Shown here one piece after another: positions 1 through 10,180 of a DNA stretch of 64,000 nucleotides; position 1 is the first letter of the stretch; every line of letters starts with the position of its first letter. The notes under the pieces are model-generated. The model was not told the DNA's origin. It was given only the letters and a program-made list of their open reading frames with translations, and made no database searches. A program made the translations under genes and the position numbers. This stretch comes from Coenobita brevimanus. Taxonomy: Eukaryota; Arthropoda; Malacostraca; Decapoda; Coenobitidae. The stretch spans positions 38,377,555-38,441,554 of the forward strand of contig CM064653.1 of assembly GCA_032717465.1 (NCBI GenBank). Direction: 5' to 3'.

Positions 1-2152
1 CATTTCATAACTTCACCACCATTCGACAAGACCGGGCCCGATGGCAGTGGCAGTGGACTCATCACCCTGGTACACAAATCCATCAACTCTGCAGATACCA
101 GTGCACACACAAAGTCACTTCTCCCCCCACAACACCACAACAGAAATACAATCACTTAAAATACACACTAATAACAAATCACATGTAACAATCGCTAACA
201 TATACATTCCCCCCCAATCGTCCCACACAGTACCACACAATTACTCTCCACAGATACACCACATCACTAACATACCCAACATCATCCTGGGTGGTGATTT
301 CAACGCCAAGTCGTCAGCCTGGCATGTCAACAACCCTGACAAAGACAGAAGGCTGGTACTGCAATCTCAGAGAGATCATCTTATCATACTGAACAATCTA
401 GACCAACATACTCATATCCCACACCAAGCCCTCTTCCTCCCATCATCTCCAGACATCACCTTCTGCTCCCCAAACCTTGTCCCCACAACATTATGGAGAG
501 TGGTCAAAACTCTAGGTTCTGATCACCTCCCAATCATCATCACTACCAAAACCAGAATCACCCCAGCTGGCCACAAACACACATACACTAATTATAAGAA
601 AGCCAACTGGGAGGCCTTTGTAACTGAAACAGAACAACATTTCGAAACACTAAACAGTACACCCATCACAAACATCAACACCGCTGTGCACACTTTCAAA
701 ACAATTATACAAAATGCAGACAAAAGATACATCCCTAGAGGCAACAGAAAGAGACACAACCCCAACTTCACACCAGAAATTCAAGGCCTCATCAGTCAAT
801 GGGACACACTGCAACACTCCCCAACACTTCATACACAAGACACCGTAAAACAAATACAAGAACTCAACACTCAAATAAACAATAAAATATCAGAACAGCA
901 AACACTAAACTGGAAAAATTACCTCCAAACACTTGACTACAAAACAATCATCAGCAAACTCTACAAAACACTAAACTGCATCACACTTTCCAAGAGCAAC
1001 ACCACACAATCACATGCTGCCATCACTACAACAGACACCATACCCTCAAACAAACAACAAGCAAACACTCTCATCAATCACTTTTCACAAGTCAGGCATC
1101 TAAACCCCCATCCCGAAGACCGAAGTATCATCCGATGTAAGAGACAGTTCCCCACAGACCCAGACTACACACCTTTCACTTACAACCAGATGAAGCACAT
1201 CATTAACAACCTCAAGCACTCATCTGCCTGTGGACCACACAACATAAGCAACCTTCACCTTAAACACCATGGACCACAAGGCATACAAGCACCCACCAAC
1301 ATATCAAACTATAGCTACTCACACAACATAATACCCAACATCTGGAAGCATGGCATTATCGCTATCCCAAAACCCAACAAAGACCCCACGTTACCCTCCT
1401 CACACTGCCCCATCACACTCCTCTGCATCCCCTCTAAAGTCACTGAACGACTGGTACTACAACTAGTCACACCTCACATTCCCCTAGCCCAGTCACAACA
1501 TGGCTTTAGGCCACTACACTCCACAAACACATTTCTTACAGACCTTACACAGAGAGTTTTTGATGGCACGAATTCAGCTAGGCCACCACACAGAACACTC
1601 CTAATCACACTAGACATTAGTAAAGCTTTTGATGCCATCCCCCGCCACAACCTCACAAACAAAATACTCAACACAAACATGCAAAATAACACAAAAAGAT
1701 GGCTGGCAAACTACTTAGCAGGCAGATGTGCACATGTAACATTTGCTGGTCAGTCTTCTAACATCAGAAGCTTCACAAACAGCGTCCCCCAAGGATCTGT
1801 TTTGTCCCTTACACTCTTTAACCTATACATGCACATCATACCCACACCCCACACACCACAGATACACATAGCTTCCTATGCAGATGATATAACACTTACA
1901 TGTATGCACCAAAATGCAAACACAGCTGCACACATCATTCAACCTTACCTCAACACACTACACGAATGGTTCATCACAAACAGGCTCAAAATAGCCCCAG
2001 CCAAATCTACAGTGACCTTTCTCACAAACTGGACAGCAGAACACAGTCACATCCCACACCTCACCATAAACAAGACTCCCCTACCACACACCCAAAATCC
2101 TTGGTGTAACATACAATACATCAATGTCATTTAAACAACACATCACAAACGT
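1..2152 (+). pseudogene. jockey-like non-LTR retrotransposon, 5' piece (endonuclease + reverse transcriptase)
   Basis: A long open frame from about position 41 encodes the ORF2-type protein of a non-LTR retrotransposon, which nicks target DNA and copies its own RNA. The apurinic-type endonuclease shows NIYIPP, GGDFNAKSSAW and SDHLPI. The reverse transcriptase follows with LDISKAFDAIPR, SVPQGSVLS and the catalytic SYADDITL, so the catalytic residues are still readable. The element runs off the left edge, so the first ATG is not its real start. The endonuclease text typical of these elements (GSGSGLITLVHKSI) is in another frame before about 100, so there is an early frameshift. A second frameshift lies near 2100, where the sense frame moves to GVTYNTSMSF. 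Coding then stops at about 2152, where another retrotransposon is inserted; the remainder resumes at about 5893. Clade (jockey/CR1 group) is inferred from motifs only. Confidence 0.88.
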
Positions 2153-5100
2153 CGTTTTCGTTTCGTTTTTAAAGGCTCCAACATGCTTGCATGTGTCGGC
2201 CTTGGTCACCTAATGGCGGCTCTCCATGCTGCACCATCCATTGCAGCCTCCCTGTTCAGTCCCTTAACCCTGAGGTCACACTTAATGACCTCGTCCCATG
2301 TCTTTCTCGGTCTACCCCTCATAACCCCACCCCCAATTTTAACACTTCTCACCTTCCTCACCCAATTATAATCCCCCATCCTCTCCACATGTCCAAACCA
2401 TCTCAATCTACCTCTCCTCATCACAACACCAATACACTCCAGTCCCATCCTACCTCTCAACTCTTCCATTGTAAACCCAGCCCCTCCAGGCCTTGGACAC
2501 AGGGACACACTGCACATCCACCTAATCATTGTCATTTCTGTACGTCTGAGCCGGCGAATATCTTCCTCCTTCACTGCCCAGGTCTCACTGCCATACAGCA
2601 TTACACTTCTAACACATGCTGCGTACAAAAACCCCTTAGCACGTAGGGAGAGTCCTCTCAATGTCAGGAGAGGCAAAAGCTCCCTGAACTTCTTCCAACC
2701 ACTTCTCAACCTAGCCATAGACCTAGCTCCAGCCCCACCTCCAGCACACAACATGTCTCCTAAATAACAAAACTCTTCCACACACTCAAGAGATTCACCA
2801 GCAAGTTCAATCCTTTCACGTCTGACAATCTCCACCTGCTCACCCCGACACGCCGCACACATAAAATCAGCATTATCTCGCAGCCTACTTCTGATACCAC
2901 TACATCTCTTATGCATCCATTTATCACACACACCACACAAGATGGAATTACTTCCCACACCCTTGTGGCAAACTGCACATGGCCACTCTCCCTCGTCTTT
3001 GACAGTACCGCCACCAACCCTAGATATCATCACTTTTGTTTTATCTGCATTTACCCTCAAGCCCTTGTGCTCCATACCATCTCTCCACTTCCTAAACCTT
3101 TCCTCCGCCTCCATTTCGTTCTCTGCAATCAACAACACGGGAGTCCGTTTCTAAAGTCACGTAAAAGGGCTTCAAGTACCATGATTGACCCCTGATGCAC
3201 ACCAACATTCACGGAAAACTCATCACTCAAATCTTCATTCACTCTTACCTGGGTGTGAACGCCCACATACATAGCCATAACCACCCTAACCAGCCACTCC
3301 TCCATGCCAAGCTTTCTCATTGCCCACTTCACCACCTCTCTAGGGACTCTGTCAAAGGCCTTTTCCAAATCAACAAAAACAAAATAAAGATCCCTTCTCC
3401 TACCAATATATTTTTCCTGAAGCTGTCGAACAATGAATATAGCATCAGTGGTCCCCCTTCCTGACATAAACCCAAACTGCATCTCATCAATATTCACTCT
3501 TTCTCTAATCATACCTTCTAAAACTCACTCCATTACCTTCATTATCTGATCTAAAAGCTTTATACCTTTATAATTTCCTCTTTCCAGGGCATCACCCTTC
3601 CCTTTATACACATTTACAATTACACTCTTCAGCCAATCATCTGGGACAACACACTCATAAATAATCTTATTTAGAAGGTCAGTGACTAAACTCACCCCTA
3701 TATCGCCTGAGGCCTTCAGCATTTCGGCAGTCAACCCAGACACACCTGCTGCCTTCCCCACCCTCATCCTGCCTATTGCCTCACTCACAGTAGCAGTATC
3801 AATCAAAGGCCAAGGGCCAGACACTGGATCTGCTGGCTCCAAACCTTCCCTGTCCCAGTCAAACTCCTCATTCAACAACCGGTTATACTGCTCTCTCCAT
3901 GCATCTTTAATATCCTAACTGTTCACCACTACCCTTCCTTCATCATTCTTCACACACTGCTCACCTATAATATCCCGATTATCCCTCTTCATTTGACCTG
4001 CCACCCTAAATATCATATTTTTCCTTTCCCCATGATTTAGGTTATCAAGTAATAGTCTCTGTGACTCAAACTTTCCCCTGTATACCTCTCTTCTAGCCCT
4101 ACGCTTGGCAGCCAAATATTCCTCTTTGCTACCTCCCTTCTTCCATTCCCGAAAAAACCTTCTTTTCTCCTTAACTGCAGCTTCTACACCCTCATCCCAC
4201 CACCAAGTTACCTTGTCTTGGTGGTCCTCTTGTCCAACCTCATGTTACATCAGTAACTCTCAAGAAATTGTTCTTGAGGGCTCTGTACTGTTCATTAACG
4301 CCGCTGTCTACATCTCCCTGTCCAGCCACCACTCTCCTCAACTCGCTATGGAAGGCATCCCTTACTACTTGGTTTTTCAGCTTCCATATTTTCCTTCTAG
4401 GTACATAAGTCCTCTTTTTCATTTACTTGTTCTTTAAGCACCATATAACAAATCAATAGTTTGTGCTGCTGCACACACTCCTCACTTCCTATAACTTTTA
4501 ACATCCCTCACTAACCTCCTATCAGCCCTCCTAACCAGAAAATAATCTACCTGACTGCTATTTCCCCCAGACTCATACGTAATTAACCTACTGTCTCTTT
4601 TCCTAAAATATGTGTTGCACACAATCATGTCCGTTGCCTGTCCAAACTCAAGTATCCTTTCCCCTTCTGCATTCCTTAGACCATACGCACATCCCCCATG
4701 CACTCCTTCATAACCTTGTGCTGCTTCACCTACATGACCATTTAAGTCCCCTCCCAAAATCACTATCTCATCATCCTGCATAACACCCACTACATGTATT
4801 AAATCATCCCAAAATCTATCTTTCTCTGCTTCATCCAATCCTGCCTGTGGTGCATATGCTGATATAATCACAGCTACCTTTCTACCCAACAGAATTTTCA
4901 CTGCCAATATCCCATCGCTTACTCTCAAAACATTCGTAACATATTCCACCCATTTCTCTCCAACCATCACACCAACACCTCCATATCCGTCTGCCCCCCC
5001 TGCCAAAACAACTTAATGCAACAGTCCTTCCCAACAATCTTTCTGGCTGATCCACCCCTGTACCGGACTTCCTGCAAACACGCCACATCCACCCACCTCC

Positions 5101-5892
5101 TACTGAATGCCTCAACGACTTCCCTCGCTCTTCCCCTCAAACTTCCCACATTCCATGAACCCACCCTCATCCCCATGGGTGATTTACTGTCCTCAGGCTT
5201 GCTTTGAAACTTATTTTGTTTTGTCATCTTCAGTATTAATAAAGGGGGACAGACATAGCACAGGTCCCACCCACTGCACAGTCCCAGGTCCAGGCAATAG
5301 ATCTGGGACCCCTAGCCCACCAGCTTACCAGTGGCTGTGGTAGTGGCCTCAGGGCACCCTGACAGGACAGCTGCAGGGACACCCTCCAAGCGCCTCTTGG
5401 CATTGCAACTATCCCGCCATTATACATCCACTGATAGGGCAGCCTCCTGGGGCACTACTCCCAGGTTCGGGCCCCTCTCTATTGGGCGGAAGTGGCAGCC
5501 TGGGAACCGCAATGCCCTGTACCCTCTAGCACAGGCCTGAGCCCCACCTCGCCCTGGACCCACGATCTATGCCGACGGAACCCCCGCCATGCCTCCCCCC
5601 AGAAGTCCGCCACTAGGTAGCGGGGGCAAAGTTTTCAGGCCGCATGCCCTTGCTGGTGCCAACCCCTGTAACGTAGTGGGATACGTTGTGTGAAATGTAA
5701 AGTGCATGTGGTGTAGTGCATAGATAGTTAGAGGCATGTTTGGGAGAGTATGCTGGTCTACTCTCCATGTTACTGTCACACTGAAAAGGTCAGCAAAGGG
5801 GGATGGTTAGATAGCTAGTGAAACAGGAGCTCCAGCTCTCCCCATCACCAGCATTCCCATTCCCCTCGGGAGTACTACCCTGTTCGGCCCGT
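2153..5892 (-). pseudogene. RTE-like non-LTR retrotransposon, nearly complete but broken, inserted in the jockey-like element
   Basis: On the minus strand, pieces of one retrotransposon protein follow each other. The endonuclease is at about 5170-4482 (VGSWNVGSLRGR, CLQEVRYRGG, GGDLNGHVG). The linker is at 4422-3915. The reverse transcriptase is at 3878-3129 (VYKGKGDALERGNYKGIKLL, FVDLEKAFDRVPR, VGVHQGS). The thumb and C-terminus are at 3138-2206 (YLGDMLCAGG, GRPRKTWDEVIKCDLRVKGL). A cysteine-rich PHD-like finger (CAVCHKGVGSNSILCGVCDKW) sits between thumb and C-terminus, at about 2985-2850. The frame is broken several times, and the stretch that should carry the YADD catalytic motif, near 3130-3150, is missing, so this copy is dead. 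Its 3' end is an A-rich tail with AAAACG-type repeats at 2153-2175. A 5' untranslated segment fills about 5228-5892. Both flanks are the interrupted jockey-like element. Confidence 0.85.
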
Positions 5893-6765
5893 GCTACGGC
5901 CTCCTCCTATAACATTAAAAATAAAAAAAACACCAAGACTCAATGCTTTGAGGTCACTTGCCCATACAACATTCGGACACACCAAAGAAACCACCACCAC
6001 TGGATACAAACAATACATACGTTCAGTGATGAATTATGCAAGCCCTGCCTGGGCTTCTAACCTCCCCAAAACACACTACAACACTCTTCAGACCATACAA
6101 AACAAGGCCCTAAAAATAATCACAGGCTGCACAGCTACTACACCCACAGACCACCTACATCAAGAAACCAAAGTCCTCAAAGTCAAGGATCACCTAGACA
6201 TGAGTGGCACCCAGTTTCTTGCTGCAGCCTCCACAAACCCACAACATCCACTATATTACATGGCAGCACATCCACCCACACCAAGGAACATCAAAACAAC
6301 ACCCAGCACATGATACCATACACAAATACTGTCATCTCTCTCCCCTCGCCCACCTCAGACCAGCTCCCAAAAGCATATCCACACTCAGGTCACTCGCTTA
6401 AAGACAACACACAGCTGCATGCACAGCCTCCTGACATCCACCCTTCTGAATCCTATCTCCCTCATGAGGATTGGGTCCACCTGGCCAGGCTAAGATGTGG
6501 GCACCATCCAGCCCTCTTAAGCTACCAGAAGAGGCTGGATGACTCCGTCGCTGATGCCTGTCCAGGATGCAACACAGCACCCCATACTATTAAGCATATT
6601 ATGGAAAATTGCATTGCACACAATCACCTACGCCAACAACATAACATACACTCTTTGAGAGCTCTGTGGGAAAGCCCGGTCTTGGCCATGGCCTTCCTAA
6701 GGGACTCGGGGCTATTCGGCCTGACTGTCTAGGGAACAACTACTACTACTACTACAACCCTAACC
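5893..6765 (+). pseudogene. jockey-like non-LTR retrotransposon, 3' piece with (TAC)n tail
   Basis: This is the continuation of the element at 1-2152. The protein frame resumes with TPRLNALRSLAHTTFGH and runs through YIRSVMNYASPAWASNL, a segment usual after the reverse transcriptase of jockey/CR1-type elements. It shifts frame near 6305, then ends with a C-terminal zinc knuckle (CPGCNTAPHTIKHIMENC) and a stop at 6730-6732. A short (TAC)n tract at 6740-6755 serves as the 3' tail. Removing the minus-strand insertion joins FKQHITNV on the left with the conserved downstream sequence here, so the two pieces belong to one copy. Confidence 0.82.
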
Positions 6766-6823
6766 ACCTTCGAAAGAATGCCAGCATAACTGACTTTTCT
6801 TCCAAATTTTTCTCCTGCTTGCA
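6766..6823. other. short unique spacer ending in an acceptor-like tract
   Basis: This is the segment between the (TAC)n tail and the RTE fragment. It ends in the pyrimidine-rich CTCCTGCTTGCAG immediately before the retrotransposon homology starts. No gene is seen. Confidence 0.4.
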
Positions 6824-7337
6824 GAGAGGGCTCTCCCTACGTGCTAAGGGGTCTTTGTATGCAGCATGTGTTAGGAGTGTAATGCTGTATGGCAGTGAAA
6901 CCTGGGCAGTGAAGGAGGAAGACATTCGCCGGCTCAGACGTACAGAAATGACAATGATTAGGTGGATGTGCAGTGCGTCCCTGTGTCCAAGACCTGGAGG
7001 GGCTGGGTTTACAATGGAAGAGTTGAGAGGGAGGATGGGACTGGAGTGTATTGGTGTTGTGATGAGGAGAGGTAGATTGAGGTGGTTTGGACATGTGGAG
7101 AGGATGGGGGATGATAACTGGGTGAGGAAGGTGAGAAGTGTTAATATTGGGGGTGGGGTTATGAGGGGTAGACCGAGAAAGACATGGGACGAGGTCATTA
7201 AGTGTGACCTTAGGGTTAAGGGATTGAACAGGGAGGCTGCAATGGATCGTGCAGCGTGGAGAGCCGCCATTAGGTGACCAAGGCCGACACATGCAAGCAT
7301 GTTGGAGCCTTTAAAAACGAAAAACGAAAACGAAAAC
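6824..7337 (+). pseudogene. 5'-truncated second copy of the RTE-like element (C-terminus + 3' tail)
   Basis: About 151 codons are open from 6826 to 7277 (RGLSLRAKG, YGSETWAVKEED, GRPRKTWDEVIKCDLRVKGL, WRAAIR). They are almost identical to the C-terminus of the copy at 2206-2660 on the opposite strand. After the stop both copies share the same 3' untranslated sequence (ACATGCAAGCATGTTGGAGC) and an A-rich tail with AAAACG repeats at 7310-7337. The copy is 5'-truncated, as usual for target-primed insertion, and lacks reverse transcriptase and endonuclease. Its tail ends about 115 bp downstream (in the minus-strand gene sense) of the donor site of the potassium-channel exon at 7454-7648. Confidence 0.88.
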
Positions 7338-7453
7338 TTGCACAGCTCTCCCCTTCACACACAGGCATGCTTTCCAGTGTGTTCTGTAAAAATGATTATA
7401 CAATGACAAACTTTATCAGAGAAAAAAGATCCTTTCTTCACTCTGTACCTCAC

Positions 7454-7648
7454 CTTAGCAGCCTGTGAGGAGTACGGCTCATCAAAGAGAGACCACAGCT
7501 TGGGTTTGGTCTTTTGCCACCACGACAAGTTCCCCGAGAGGTAGTCATCCTCAAACCCAAACTTCCGAGCCACCTCCTCCTCGCTGGGCTTGTCCGTGTC
7601 CAGATCGAGGCGGTCCAGCACAGCCAGTGTCTCCTGTGTGTCTCGATG
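7454..7648 (-). CDS. Shaw: Shaw/Kv3 potassium channel, exon 4 (T1-to-S1 linker)
   Basis: This minus-strand exon of 65 codons begins [19 protein letters not shown] and ends [13 protein letters not shown]. It has an acceptor (CACCCTTAG) before 7648 and a donor (AAG|GTGAGG) after 7454. It encodes the end of the cytoplasmic T1 domain and the linker leading to S1 of a Shaw-type (Kv3/KCNC) voltage-gated K+ channel; [16 protein letters not shown] and [11 protein letters not shown] are family hallmarks. Both ends are phase 0 and the length is a multiple of three. The next residues in the family begin S1; I find no such exon between 7453 and 1, so the next intron is longer than 7.4 kb and is filled with retrotransposons. 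The protein forms tetrameric, fast, high-threshold delayed-rectifier or leak-type K+ channels in neurons and muscle (family knowledge). Confidence 0.96.
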
Positions 7649-7675
7649 CTAAGGGTGAATAAAGAGGCAAAGTTG

Positions 7676-7845
7676 GTATGTCATCTACATTTCATTCTTG
7701 TTATCTCCTGATAATTTTATTCAACTTAGGATACTCTTTTTGGGCAGGAGAATTAGATATGGCCTAAGTAAATCCCTTCAATATTCAAGGTCCTTCCTAA
7801 GTCCAATAACTCTATCTGGCAGCAACATGAATAAAGTATAAAAAA
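7676..7845. repeat. palindromic repeat (AATCGTCTGG family), copy 1
   Basis: The left arm (CATTTCATTCTTGTTATCTC followed by TTTTATTCAACTTAGG) is, with mismatches, the reverse complement of the right arm (CCTAAGTCC then ATCTGGCAGCAACATGAATA). It lies within about 30 bp of the acceptor side of exon 4. Confidence 0.65.
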
Positions 7846-7884
7846 ATGTGGCTCAAATTCAGTAAGTTAATCCATCTGACAAGA

Positions 7885-7905
7885 TTTTTTTTTTTTTTTT
7901 TTTTC
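7885..7905. repeat. poly-T tract
   Basis: An uninterrupted run of T residues in intron 3, possibly the poly-A tail of an antisense insertion. Nothing else is recognisable beside it. Confidence 0.6.
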
Positions 7906-7939
7906 CCTACCACAAACTTTTATTCAGCTTACCTGAACT

Positions 7940-8165
7940 CCATAATAGTCAACCTCTTCAATCCAATGGCATATTTTACTTTTATTTCTGACATTTCAAG
8001 ATGCTTTAATTCAGCTTAGGAAGACTTTTTGAACTGGAAGGATTAAATACAGTACAGCCTCATTAACCAGTTCACCACAACATATCCCTCTAGAAGTATT
8101 GTCTGGTGGTACCCTGATTAAAACAGAAAACATCTCATCACACTGAAGTGGTAAATGAAGGTATC
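7940..8165. repeat. palindromic repeat (AATCGTCTGG family), copy 2
   Basis: The left half has TTTAATTCAGCTTAGGAAGA and GAACTGGAAGGATTAAATAC. The right half has TATTGTCTGGTGGTACC and ends with CACTGAAGTGGTAAATGAAG. The halves are inverted relative to each other, as in the other family members. Confidence 0.65.
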
Positions 8166-8420
8166 ATCTAACCTCTCCAGTGTAAAAAACTGCTCCATGT
8201 TTAACAAACTCGTATGAAGGTAACAAGAATACTAAGTACCGGTACCTGTGCATCATTTGAACGAATGGGTTAAAGTGTGGCCAAAGGAGCAGGAATGTGT
8301 GAATCATGAGTATTAACACAGTTCTACAATATTCATGTATTTAGATAATAAACATTTGTTAATCACAGTGATTCCTCATTGTAGGCCTGAAATGTGCTCC
8401 AATATTGTATATAATTTCTT
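8166..8420. other. intron 3 sequence, no recognisable feature
   Basis: AT-rich non-coding sequence. I see no conserved reading frame or repeat. Confidence 0.5.
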
Positions 8421-8665
8421 GGTGGTAGGTGGTGGTGACCATCATCCACTCACTTGATGTAGTGCTGCCTACTTCTTCCTTAGCCTTTATCATTCTTTTT
8501 CTGTGCCTGCCCTCCTCTCTTCCTAGTTCTCCCATCTTTCCTGTCACTTCTTATTGCTTTTCTTTCCTTTACAGGTGGCTTTACACTGAGTGACAAGCCA
8601 AATGGTTTCCTGTAAGACAAGAAACCATTTACAACACTGGGTGGTAACCATATAACCAAACCATA
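8421..8665 (+). mobile_element. interspersed repeat family E, copy 1
   Basis: It shares long stretches with 56855-57090 (GACCATCATCCACTCACTTG, then a CT-rich middle, then ACCATTTACA and GGGTGGTAACCATATAACC). It shares shorter stretches with the reverse complement of 29885-30013. The middle is pyrimidine-rich and ends CCTTTACAG. It is non-coding, and probably a SINE or the 3' end of a non-LTR element. Confidence 0.7.
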
Positions 8666-8679
8666 CGTGCTCCCTACGT

Positions 8680-8810
8680 GTCAACAAGTGGGTTGGTGGA
8701 GGGTTAGTGTCCCCTTTCCCTCCTCCGTAAAACAAATAACTCAAAGTCAAATGGCCACCCCTTACAGGATTATCGTGTCTGACAATAGATAGATAGATAG
8801 ATAGATAACT
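8680..8810 (+). mobile_element. short non-autonomous derivative of the RTE element at 18.4 kb, (GATA)n tail
   Basis: CCCTACGTGTCAA and GGTTGGTGGAGGGTTAGTG match the body of the 5S-derived SINE at 9.4 kb and the 5' end of the RTE element at 18.39 kb. This is followed directly by a diverged copy of the RTE 3' end (TGGCCACCCC, GTGTCTGACAATAG) and a (GATA)n tail. The coding part of the RTE is absent. It is a SINE-like element without a visible 5S head. Confidence 0.7.
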
Positions 8811-9370
8811 TTTCTATATGACTACTGCTGTAAACTGGAGAAATTTGGCATCAACTTTATATGTAGCAATTGAACTTTAACACACAACTTTTATTTAATT
8901 TTCTGTGGACTTAATAGTAAAAAGGGATATATTGCAGCACATAACAAGGACTTACTGTACTGGCTATATTAGTGTTCAGGTTTACAGTACAGTTCTGATA
9001 ACTGAACCTGACAAAAAAAAAAAGTATACAGTATACTTAAAAATTTTCCCTGCTTTATTCCAGTGGGAGACAGATGAAATAACATCATCATCCTGATCCT
9101 ACTTCCCACAAATATATAGAGTGGGGAACACCTTGAAAACGGTTATAAACGCACGATAGTTAGAAAACTACCAAATTCTACACTATGATGATGCATTTTT
9201 GTGATTTTTTTTTATTTTCTCCACTGAAGGGAAGAATATGGTTGGTACAGACTCAGTGAAATTGGCAAAATCTGCACCACAAGTAATAGTAGAACTTTAT
9301 AGAGCAATTTTTTGTAATTTTCACCTGACTTAATTGCAAATACAAAATTCAAAGAAGGTGCCTTTCATTC
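8811..9370. other. intron 3 sequence, no recognisable feature
   Basis: AT-rich, with short A and T runs. No exon with splice signals and no repeat family was recognised. Confidence 0.5.
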
Positions 9371-9556
9371 ATTCATTCATTGCCAGATGCCATGTATCCC
9401 AAACGGGGTGACCAAGGGCTTAGAGTTAATTGTTTTACAGGGAGGGGCACTAATCCTCCACCAACCCCACTTGACACGTAGGGATGCCAACAGCATCTGG
9501 TGTTCCCAGGTGGTCACCCACCCAAGTACTAACCAGACCCAATGTTGCTTAAACCT
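9371..9556 (-). mobile_element. 5S rRNA-derived SINE with LINE-like 3' end
   Basis: On the minus strand the head (about 9553-9488) reads GGTCTGGTTAGTACTTGGGT, then GGGTGACCACCTGGGAACACC, then GATGCTGTTGGC. This is the 3' half of 5S rRNA. The body follows (CCCTACGTGTCAA, GGGTTGGTGGAGGATTAGTG), and the 3' end (CACCCCGTTTGGGAT, GGCATCTGGCAATG) resembles the 3' end of the RTE element at 18.4-21.6 kb. The tail is (AATG)n at 9371-9385. This organisation (5S head, body, LINE-like tail) defines SINE3-type elements, which are transcribed by RNA polymerase III and copied by a partner LINE. The 5' half of the 5S part is missing, so this copy is 5'-truncated. Confidence 0.85.
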
Positions 9557-9839
9557 GTTTTTACTGTATTCATGGACACATCAAGAACTAATATTGCAAC
9601 TAAGAACTGGCCAAAAAGAAGTCAATACCATAATACCATTACTAATTACCTAACTAACAGTGCAGTAATTATCTACCTGTAAAAATTATATTATTACTAC
9701 ATTACATGGTACATACACAAAAAAATGGCAAATTCTCCACTAAGGCAAAGGCTAAAAGCTGGTCACTCACTTTTCACAGTACAAGTTGATAACAAAGCAG
9801 GAGGTCATAGATAAGTCAGAGATTATATTACTACAATGC

Positions 9840-10180
9840 ATGTATATAAAGAACACATAAATAATTCTCTCAGGCCATTCAGTCTTAGAACAATATGTAC
9901 AGTATATAGTTCTTTCAGGTAACTGAATCTTAGAACAAGTAAAGAATTCTCTCTGATCACCCATTCATGGAAGAGGTCAATAAAATTATTATTCTCTCAG
10001 GTCACCCAGTCTCAGAACAAGTATATTGATCTCTAAGGAAAAGGCAATAAGAAGGAAACACTCTACTCCACAACACAGGTAATCATCAAAAGTATCATTC
10101 TGAGAACATACAAAACAGGCATTCATTCTCCACAACACAGGCAGTCAACAAAAGAAACCCTCAATCTCCATAAAACTATC
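9840..10180. repeat. diverged minisatellite (about 50-55 bp unit), interrupted by the transposon nest
   Basis: Units contain TTCTCTCAGGCCATTCAGTC and CTTAGAACAAGTA (near 9865, 9920, 10005). These give way to CTCCACAACACAGGCAGTCA (near 10070 and 10130). The same unit reappears at 12728-12790 (CCACAACACATGTAGTCA), on the far side of the RTE/Tigger nest, so the nest was inserted into this array. Confidence 0.6.

Noticed and set aside
1..7453. Further exons of the Shaw gene (S1 onward)
   Set aside because: The interval is filled with retrotransposon sequence on both strands, and I found no minus-strand segment resembling S1-S6 or a TVGYG pore motif.
9488..9553. Functional 5S rRNA gene
   Set aside because: Only the 3' half is present, and it continues directly into the SINE body instead of a terminator.
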